11,456 nucleotides of DNA from Chloroflexia bacterium (GTDB lineage Bacteria; Chloroflexota; Chloroflexia; Thermomicrobiales; UBA6265): positions 1 to 11,456 of the forward strand of contig JACCYK010000040.1 of assembly GCA_013696525.1 (NCBI GenBank), written 5' to 3'. The notes under the pieces are model-generated. The model had not been told where the DNA came from. It ran no database searches and saw nothing but the letters and a program-made list of their open reading frames with translations. Below are positions 6,709 through 11,456 of this stretch, piece after piece. The translations under genes and the position numbers were made by a program. How positions within the stretch are numbered: the first letter of the stretch is position 1; every line of letters begins with the position of its first letter.

Positions 6709-7482
6709 TTGGGCGCGAACTTCACGGGCATCGACCGGCGGATGGCGAACCTCTTCGCCAGCGACGGCAAGTCGCTGATCCTGGCCTTCGACCACGGCAT
6801 CGGCGGCGCCAACTACGCGGGGATGGCAACCCCGGAAAAGACGCTGACCGAGGCGATCGGGGCCGGCGCCGACGCCATCCTGACCACGGTCGGCCAGGCG
6901 TTGCGGTTTGGCAAGATCATCAGCCGGGTCGGCCTCGTCGTCAATCTGGACGACCTGGTTGAGGAGCCGACCTACGGCGTGCGGCAGGCGCTCAGCATCG
7001 GCGCCGACATGGGCAAGGTGATCGCCTTTCCAGGCTCATCGACCTACCTCGACAGCGTGCATCGGGCGGCCCGGCTCTGCGCCATCGCCCATGACCACGC
7101 CTTTCCGATGATGGTGGAGCCGATCCCGGTCAGCTTCGAGAGCAAGGCCGATCACACTCCGGACAAGATCGGCCCGGCGGCGCGGATGGCGGCCGAGATG
7201 GGGGCCGACCTGTTGAAAATCCAGTACACCGGCGATGCTGAGAGCTTCCGCCAGATTATGGCCCCCCTCTTCCGGCCGGTGATCGTGCTGGGCGGCCCCA
7301 ACCGGGGCAACATCCGCGAGGTCTTCACCGACGTCCGGACCGCGATCGACGAGGGCGCGGTCGGCATCGCGATCGGCCGCAACATCTGGGCCCACGAGCA
7401 TCCGGCCAAGGTGGTGACCGCGATGGCCGCCATCATCCACGGCGGCGCCAGCGTGGACGAAGCGATGAAGGAGTTGGCCTAA
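6709..7482 (+). CDS. Class I aldolase of the DhnA/LsrF (FbaB) family
   Basis: The protein has 257 aa. The TTG at 6709 is taken as start because GGAGGG lies 8 nt upstream; an ATG at 6742 (MANLF) is the alternative. The TIM barrel shows the family signposts: FDHG (27-30) after LILA, the Schiff-base lysine K170 in DLLKIQYTG, a Gly-rich LGGPNRG (195-200) and the phosphate-loop-like IGRNIWAHE (222-230). Such enzymes split or form C-C bonds via an imine on the lysine; members act on fructose-bisphosphate, on phospho-AI-2 (LsrF) or on other keto sugars. Immediate coupling to a sugar-acid dehydratase suggests it cleaves the 2-keto-3-deoxy acid made by that enzyme, or a derivative, to pyruvate and an aldehyde. 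That would be a different aldolase class from the HpcH/HpaI enzymes used in E. coli rhamnonate breakdown. The function is inferred. Confidence 0.82.
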   Translation: MGANFTGIDRRMANLFASDGKSLILAFDHGIGGANYAGMATPEKTLTEAIGAGADAILTTVGQALRFGKIISRVGLVVNLDDLVEEPTYGVRQALSIGADMGKVIAFPGSSTYLDSVHRAARLCAIAHDHAFPMMVEPIPVSFESKADHTPDKIGPAARMAAEMGADLLKIQYTGDAESFRQIMAPLFRPVIVLGGPNRGNIREVFTDVRTAIDEGAVGIAIGRNIWAHEHPAKVVTAMAAIIHGGASVDEAMKELA

Positions 7483-7500
7483 GCGATCGTGGCGGACCGC

Positions 7501-8039
7501 CTATCCTATCTCGGGGCTGGTGAGCCGCGTGGCTGGCTCGACTGGCGACGCGAGCTGGGCGACGCGGGACTCGAGGTAGCGTTGCTCGGGGAGGCTGAGC
7601 GTGCGGCGGGCGGCTCGGCGGTAATGAGCGCGTGCCGTCTCCTGGTCCCGGCCATGTCGAGGAAGTGGGCACGGACGGCGTCGACCCGGTAATGCCCGGC
7701 CAGCGCGGGCTCGGCCTCGGCCATGGCCAGCGCCTCAAGACCGACCCGCGGGCCGTGCACCATTGCCACGGCGACGATCCGATTCAAGGCCACCATCGGC
7801 CTCGGCGCGATGTTGTGCAGCAGCTCGTACAGGCCCAGAATCTGCCGCCAATCGGTCTCCCCGGCGTCGGCCGCTTCGGCGTGGACGGCGGCGATCGCGG
7901 CCTGGAGCTGGTAGGGCCCGATCGGCGCCCTGGCCAACGATTCGCGAATTAAGGCGACTCCCTCGGCAATTGCCGGCGCGTCCCACAGACGGCGATCCTG
8001 CTCCGACAGCGGAACCAGGGCGCCATTGGGCCGGGTGCG
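7501..8039 (-). pseudogene. C-terminal remnant of an ECF42-type sigma factor
   Basis: Only the last third of a roughly 400-aa ECF sigma factor with a C-terminal TPR-like extension survives. Recognisable family segments, in order, are ALVPLSEQDRRLWD, IAEGVALIRESL, PYQLQAAIAAVHAEA, TDWRQILGLYELL, PMVALNRIVAVAM and GHYRVDAVRAHFLDMAG. The sigma-2 and sigma-4 domains that bind core polymerase and promoter DNA are absent. At about 7647-7649 a G is missing from what should be GGGG. The native tail (DQETARAHYRRAA, then LSLPEQRYLESRVAQL) resumes in the next frame and stops at TAG 7501-7503. The remnant has no start codon of its own; upstream it abuts the truncated DGPF gene. It is convergent with the aldolase gene, 18 nt apart. 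Two independent lesions make this a decayed gene. Confidence 0.85.
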
Positions 8040-8364
8040 GGCCGTACTCGGCTTCGGGTGCTCGCGCGGCGATCGCGATCGCGCGTTCCAAGCTCTCACA
8101 TTCAAGCAGGAAGAAGCCGGCCAGCAGCTCCTTCACCTCGGCGAACGGCCCGTCGGTGGTCATCGGCGTTCCGTCGCCGGTCGAGACGCGCTTGGTCAAC
8201 GCCGGATCGGCCAGGGCTTCCGACACGATCAGCTCCTCCGGTGCGGCAAGGTCCGCGTTGAGCGCGGCATAGGCGCTCCACCTCTCGGCCCGCTGAGCGT
8301 CGGAGAAACCCTCCCAGATAGACCGGGACGCCGGATTGCTGTAGATCAGAATCAAGTACTTCAT
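8040..8364 (-). pseudogene. DGPF (YCII-related) protein gene, 3' end lost by deletion
   Basis: ATG 8364 follows GGAGG with 6-nt spacing and begins MKYLILIYSNP. The protein has the family name motif DGPF (residues 71-74, TTDGPFAEVKELLAGFFLLE) and reads normally to EAEYG at residue 108. The usual ending of about ten residues (of the VEVRPV type) is missing: the DNA switches directly into sigma-factor C-terminal sequence in another frame, so translation would continue into unrelated residues. DGPF proteins are the standard genetic partners of ECF42 sigma factors. Their role is not well defined; links to oxidative or chemical stress have been suggested. The fold might still form from residues 1-108, but the gene should be treated as damaged. 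It is divergent from the SMP-30 gene. Confidence 0.8.
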
Positions 8365-8412
8365 CGGTGCCTCCACTGGCTCAAAACGTGCCGCGCCTCG
8401 GATGTCGAGAAC

Positions 8413-8448
8413 GGCGCCTTAGCTTCGACGTCTCTGGCAAGAGGCGCC
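8413..8448 (+). promoter_or_regulatory. Inverted repeat in the DGPF/SMP-30 divergent promoter region
   Basis: GGCGCCT (8413-8419) and AGGCGCC (8442-8448) form an inverted repeat with a 22-nt centre. It lies in the 129-nt region between the divergent DGPF and SMP-30 genes, about 45 nt upstream of the SMP-30 start. It could be an operator or leader hairpin. GC-rich repeats of this length also arise by chance. Confidence 0.3.
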
Positions 8449-8493
8449 CGCGGGGGAGCCAACGAAGACGAGTACCTCGATAGGAGGACGCAC

Positions 8494-9339
8494 ATGTCTG
8501 AATCGCAAGTCCTGATGACTGGTATCGCGTTCGGCGAGTCGCCACGTTGGCACGACGACCGCCTCTGGTTCGCGGACTGGGGCACGCGGGAGGTCATCGC
8601 CGTCGATCGCGCGGGCCACGGTGAGGTGATCATTCGCATGCCGTCTGCTCCATTCAGCATCGACTGGCTGCCCGATGGGCGCCTGCTGATCATGTTGGGG
8701 GCCGAGGCGCGGCTCCTACGGCGGGAGCCCGACGGTTCGCTGGTGACCCATGCCGATTTATCCAGCGTCTCGGTCCAGCCGTGGAACGAGATTGTCGTGG
8801 ACGGTCGCGGCAATGTCTATGTCAATACGATCGGCTTTGACATTCCGGAGGGCGAATTCGCCCCCGGCAGCATCGCGCTCGTCACGCTCGATGGCTCCGT
8901 GCGGCAGGTGGCCGATGGCCTTTCCTTCCCCAACGGCATGGCGGTGACGCCCGACAACACGACGCTGATCGTCGCCGAATCTTACGGCAACCGGCTCACG
9001 GCCTTCGCCATCGAGGCGGATGGCAGCCTCTCGCGCCGGCGCGTGTGGGCCGATCTCGACGGCGGGGTCCCCGACGGCATCTGCCTTGATGCGGAGAACG
9101 CGATCTGGTATGGGGACGTCCCGAACCAACGGTGCCTCCGCGTTCGGGAAGGTGGCGAGGTGCTGCAAACGATCGACCTCGATCGCGGTTGCTTCGCGTC
9201 TATGCTCGGGGGCGTGGACAAGCGAACGCTGTTTCTGCTGGCAGCGGCGTGGGGAGATTCGACGGACATCGATGCGACGGCACGAACGGGACAACTCCTC
9301 ACCGTTACGGCGCCCGCACCGGGCGCCGGTTGGCCGTAG
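8494..9339 (+). CDS. SMP-30/gluconolactonase-family lactonase
   Basis: The protein has 281 aa, near the usual 290. ATG 8494 has AGGAGG 6 nt upstream. It is a six-bladed beta-propeller that hydrolyses sugar lactones using one divalent metal. The metal ligands are in place: E15 (AFGESPRWH), N98 (QPWNEIVVD), N147 (SFPNGMAV) and D194 (VPDGICLD). Blade-like repeats of the form VxPDxxxL/DGxL are spread along the protein. No signal peptide is seen, so it acts in the cytosol. A lactonase producing an aldonate would feed the dehydratase and aldolase encoded at 5457-7482, although a decayed sigma locus now lies between them. Lactonase activity on non-sugar lactones or esters is the alternative, since this family is broad. 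Confidence 0.87.
   Translation: MSESQVLMTGIAFGESPRWHDDRLWFADWGTREVIAVDRAGHGEVIIRMPSAPFSIDWLPDGRLLIMLGAEARLLRREPDGSLVTHADLSSVSVQPWNEIVVDGRGNVYVNTIGFDIPEGEFAPGSIALVTLDGSVRQVADGLSFPNGMAVTPDNTTLIVAESYGNRLTAFAIEADGSLSRRRVWADLDGGVPDGICLDAENAIWYGDVPNQRCLRVREGGEVLQTIDLDRGCFASMLGGVDKRTLFLLAAAWGDSTDIDATARTGQLLTVTAPAPGAGWP
9308..9328. other. GC-only hairpin in the last codons of the SMP-30 gene
   Basis: CGGCGCCCG (9308-9316) pairs with CGGGCGCCG (9320-9328) around a 3-nt loop, within the codons for the terminal PAPGAG and about 10 nt before the stop. It could aid termination, but no T-run follows. Confidence 0.4.
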
Positions 9340-9438
9340 GCGAGGATCGGTGCGGCCCCTCGGGTTGCCGCCCTCCCCGGAAGACGGAACGGGCCAGAAC
9401 GCCGTCGCCAGGTATACGTCAAGGCGAGCGACCGCTGG

Positions 9439-10107
9439 TCACGCGGGCTCCGGCGCGCGACCGCCGCCGCGGTACGGGATGAGGTAGACGATGGCGAGCA
9501 CCAGTTGGACGCCGAGGCTGAGGACCGGGTTGAAGAGGGCAAGCAGGGTGGCGACCAGGTAGATCACGGGGCCGAAATTGAAGCGGCGATGGACTTCGTC
9601 GAGCGACGCTTGGGGGACATCGGGCGCGATCAGCCGCCGGCGGTAGGTGGGGTATCGCCAGAGCAGGTTGTAGGCGATGGCGGTCACGGTGAACCAGCCG
9701 CCATAAGCGAGGGCGGCGACTTGCTGCCCGGGATGGCCGAGATATTCCGCTAAGACCGCCGTTGGAAAGGGGATGAAGGCGACACAAAGCAAGAAGAGGG
9801 TGTTCAGCGCTACCAGCCAGGGGTCGGTGCGGGCGATGAAGCCGAAGATGTGATGATGATTGATCCACATGATGCCGATGGTCAAGAAGCTGATCAGATA
9901 GCCAAGATAGGCCGGCCACAAGGCGAGCAGCGCTTGCAGGAGCTCCGGCGACCCCTCGCCGTCGGCGAGGTGGGGCGGCCGGATCTCGATGATCAGCAAC
10001 GTAATGGCGATGGCGAAGACGCCGTCGCTGAACGCTTCCAGGCGGGTGGTGTCCCGCGCGTTGGCGGTCTCGCGGCCTGCCGGGCCAGCTGAATCGTTGG
10101 TCGTCAC
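9439..10107 (-). CDS. TMEM175-family (DUF1211) potassium channel protein
   Basis: The protein has 222 aa. GTG 10107 is the likely start, with GGGGGAG just upstream. The signature R22-xxx-F26-S27-D28 sits at the start of the first transmembrane helix (FSDGVFAIAITLLI, 26-39), as in bacterial TMEM175 channels, where this helix lines the pore. Further hydrophobic segments lie at about 62-82, 97-118, 133-150, 178-195 and 198-212, giving the expected six. A His cluster, WINHHHIFG (81-89), follows TM2, as often seen in this family. Bacterial members form tetramers that leak K+ across the inner membrane; they are not gated like classical channels. A promoter is visible upstream (10144-10173), so it is probably transcribed separately from crtB. 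Confidence 0.9.
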   Translation of the reverse strand: MTTNDSAGPAGRETANARDTTRLEAFSDGVFAIAITLLIIEIRPPHLADGEGSPELLQALLALWPAYLGYLISFLTIGIMWINHHHIFGFIARTDPWLVALNTLFLLCVAFIPFPTAVLAEYLGHPGQQVAALAYGGWFTVTAIAYNLLWRYPTYRRRLIAPDVPQASLDEVHRRFNFGPVIYLVATLLALFNPVLSLGVQLVLAIVYLIPYRGGGRAPEPA

Positions 10108-10129
10108 CCGTCTCCCCCGCTGTCAAGAC

Positions 10130-10156
10130 CGCGCCGTCTCATGACGATACGGCGCG
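10130..10156. other. 8-bp hairpin between crtB and the TMEM175 gene
   Basis: CGCGCCGT (10130-10137) pairs with ACGGCGCG (10149-10156) over an 11-nt loop. It overlaps the -10 region of the proposed TMEM175 promoter. It may help end crtB transcripts or serve as an operator; no T-run follows. Confidence 0.4.
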
Positions 10157-10173
10157 AAATCGACCCATGTCAA
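10144..10173 (-). promoter_or_regulatory. Sigma-A-type promoter for the TMEM175 gene
   Basis: On the minus strand a perfect -35 TTGACA (10173-10168) is followed after 18 nt by TATCGT (10149-10144), matching four of six -10 bases. The predicted start is near 10137, about 30 nt upstream of the GTG. An inverted repeat, CAATCAA (10171-10177) and TTGATTG (10192-10198), with centres 21 bp (two helical turns) apart, lies against the -35 and could be an operator. Confidence 0.55.
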
Positions 10174-10219
10174 TCAACAGGGTGTTAACGTTTGATTGTC
10201 ACCTTGACCCGCGTTCGCC

Positions 10220-11140
10220 TCAGGCCCGGCCGTCGGCGACTGTCCGGGGCCAGGAGAGGCGGACGAAGGCGGCGGCGACGCCCGGTAGCGCGCCAAGCTT
10301 GCGCCTGGCAGGGACATAGGCGCGGCCGGAGAAAACGTCGTACTCTTTCTTTTCGATCGTGGTCAGAATCGTGGCATACAGGTCGCTGCCGGCCATCGCC
10401 GCCAGCCGACCGGCCGGCGCCAGCGCCGGCATTCCCCGCCGCGCCCCGGCGTACAGCGCCCGGGCGCGCGCGATCTCGAAGGCCAGCAAGGGCGCGAAGC
10501 GCCCATCCGGGCGACCGGCCAGAACCGCCTCCGGGTCACAGTCGAAGGCGGCCAAATCCTCCAGCGGCAAGTAGAGCCGCCCTTGGCGGGCATCCTCGCC
10601 GATGTCGCGCAAGATGTTCGTCAGTTGCATCGCCAGGCCAAGCTCGACCGCGTGAGGCAGCGCCGCCGCATCCCGGCAGCCAAGGATCGGCGCCACCAAC
10701 AGGCCGACGGTGCCGGCGACGCGATAGCAGTAGCCGCTCAGCTCGTCCCAGGTGGCGAACCGGCGCGGGCTGAGGTCCATGCGGACGCCGGCCAACAGGT
10801 CACGGGCCGGCGCCTCGGGCACGCCATAGCGGGCGCGAGTGATCGCGAAAGCGACGGCGACGGGGTCAGTGGGATGGTCCAACTGCCGCTCCCAGGCGTC
10901 GAGCGCCCGGCCGGCGGCGGCGCGGTCAGTGGCGCGGTCGGCGAGATCATCGGCAATCCGGCAGTAGGCATAGGTGGCATGGATCGCCCGCCGCCGGTCG
11001 GGTGGCAAGAACCGGCTGGCCAGGAAAAACGTCTGGCCGTGGGCGCGGGCGATCGCCGCGCAGTGCTCCCAATCGACGCGATCGCTCGCCGCCGTCCGCG
11101 CTGGCGGCGTCGCCTGGGACCGGGCGGGCCGTGGTCTCAC
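10220..11140 (-). CDS. crtB: Phytoene synthase (CrtB), squalene/phytoene synthase family
   Basis: This enzyme condenses two geranylgeranyl diphosphates to phytoene, the first committed step of carotenoid synthesis. Numbering from GTG 11140 gives 306 aa, a normal family length. Both Asp-rich diphosphate/Mg2+ motifs are present: D64-D65-L-A-D68 (CRIADDLAD) and D179-xx-E182-D183 (LTNILRDIGEDARQGRLYLP). The C-terminal IEKKEYDVFSGRAYVP segment favours CrtB over squalene synthase or HpnC/HpnD. The N-terminal core (HGQTFFLASRFLP) is intact. The start is uncertain: the frame is open to TTG 11242, and GTGs at 11146 and 11140 lack a clear ribosome site. The longer version adds 34 Arg/Ala/Pro-rich residues. 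The promoter at 11346-11374 would serve either. No other carotenoid gene is in the window. Confidence 0.87.
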   Translation of the reverse strand: MRPRPARSQATPPARTAASDRVDWEHCAAIARAHGQTFFLASRFLPPDRRRAIHATYAYCRIADDLADRATDRAAAGRALDAWERQLDHPTDPVAVAFAITRARYGVPEAPARDLLAGVRMDLSPRRFATWDELSGYCYRVAGTVGLLVAPILGCRDAAALPHAVELGLAMQLTNILRDIGEDARQGRLYLPLEDLAAFDCDPEAVLAGRPDGRFAPLLAFEIARARALYAGARRGMPALAPAGRLAAMAGSDLYATILTTIEKKEYDVFSGRAYVPARRKLGALPGVAAAFVRLSWPRTVADGRA

Positions 11141-11456
11141 GGCCACCGCGCCGCGCCATGGCTGATGAGCTCGACGTGCCGCGGGTGTGCGCCAGGTCCG
11201 GCGCCCCGCAATAGGGCAGGCCGCGGATGGTCCTGCTTGCAACGGGCCGTGGGGGTGGGCTCCTCGCGCATCAGGGTTCCACTCCAGCCGGGCCGATCGC
11301 GTGGTCTGAGCCCAGGATCACGGGTCTGGACGATCAGTGAAGATAAACCTATACTAGAGGTTGATGTCTGTCAAGATGATTGCCAGGTGGTCGCGGGGCC
11401 GGCCCCGCGGGTGGCAGAGTGGCGGTTGGCGCGATGGCCAGGGCTCGGATGACAGC
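11141..11456. other. crtB upstream region to the window edge
   Basis: About 310 nt containing the crtB promoter (11346-11374) and otherwise no feature I can support. Part (11141-11242) could be crtB N-terminus if the TTG start is used. The last 60 nt are open in several frames, with an ATG near 11433 on the plus strand; too little is visible to call a divergent gene. Confidence 0.4.
11346..11374 (-). promoter_or_regulatory. crtB promoter with an operator-like palindrome
   Basis: On the minus strand a perfect TTGACA (11374-11369) is followed after 17 nt by TAGGTT (11351-11346), a weak -10. The sequence AACCT-N7-AGGTT (11346-11362) is an exact inverted repeat covering the -10 and part of the spacer, a location typical of repressor sites. 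Several bacterial crt genes are controlled by MerR-family CarH/LitR photoreceptors that bind between -35 and -10; that link is only suggested by position. The transcript would start near 11339, about 100 nt before TTG 11242 or 200 nt before GTG 11140. Confidence 0.6.

Noticed and set aside
7735..8376. Reading the DGPF frame as a functional 213-aa fusion
   Set aside because: Beyond residue 108 the frame no longer matches the sigma factor, whose homologous frame is shifted by one base; it is a product of the deletion.
8026..8493. Extension of the SMP-30 frame back to 8026
   Set aside because: It runs antisense through the DGPF gene; the AGGAGG and ATG at 8494 with a normal family N-terminus decide the start.
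10583..11452. 289-aa plus-strand open frame opposite crtB
   Set aside because: It is fully antisense to a clear phytoene synthase, has no domain signs, and has shadow-type composition.
1..11456. CRISPR arrays, tRNA or rRNA genes, phage att sites
   Set aside because: No regularly spaced repeats, cloverleaf-like segments or rRNA-like sequence were seen on either strand.

Overview
This is a GC-rich bacterial window that reads like an accessory or edge-of-genome region of a Chloroflexota member, possibly Thermomicrobia-like. That placement is inference. It rests on the GC-rich codon use, GTG/TTG starts, a Tat-type secreted cysteine-rich protein of a style I associate with that group, an ECF sigma/DGPF locus and a carotenoid gene. 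No rRNA or other phylogenetic marker is present.

Layout. At 1-881 (minus) lies most of an ISAs1-family transposase, broken by a frameshift at a six-A tract and cut by the window edge. At 1098-3204 (minus) two envelope or secreted proteins follow one another: a membrane-anchored von Willebrand A (MIDAS) protein and, upstream of it, a Tat-exported protein of 155 aa with 26 cysteines. The cysteines fall into four consecutive C-x6-C-x5-CC-x(3-4)-C-x(4-7)-C modules, the spacing of inhibitor-cystine-knot (knottin) peptides. Two perfect hairpins sit between the two genes. After a 414-nt gap with no convincing gene, 3619-5262 (plus) holds a class A beta-lactamase-fold serine hydrolase that lacks a signal peptide and an obvious omega-loop Glu, then a two-gene toxin-antitoxin-like unit (a 73-aa acidic protein overlapping a PIN-domain RNase).

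At 5457-7482 (plus) an enolase-superfamily sugar-acid dehydratase (rhamnonate-dehydratase-like) is followed 4 nt later by a class I DhnA/LsrF-type aldolase. Together with the SMP-30 lactonase at 8494-9339 these look like parts of a non-phosphorylative sugar pathway: lactone to sugar acid, to 2-keto-3-deoxy acid, to C3 products. Between them, on the minus strand (7501-8364), is a decayed ECF42-type locus. A DGPF (YCII-like) gene has lost its last residues and runs out of frame into the C-terminal third of its partner sigma factor, whose DNA-binding domains are gone and whose tail carries a further frameshift.

At 9439-11140 (minus) are a TMEM175-family potassium channel homologue and a phytoene synthase (crtB). 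Each is preceded by a recognisable TTGACA promoter with an inverted repeat that could be an operator. The crtB operator-like palindrome, AACCT-N7-AGGTT, overlaps the -10/spacer region.

The observations most worth following up are the four-module knottin-like secreted protein beside the vWA protein, the internal deletion that fused the DGPF gene to its sigma factor, and the crtB promoter palindrome.
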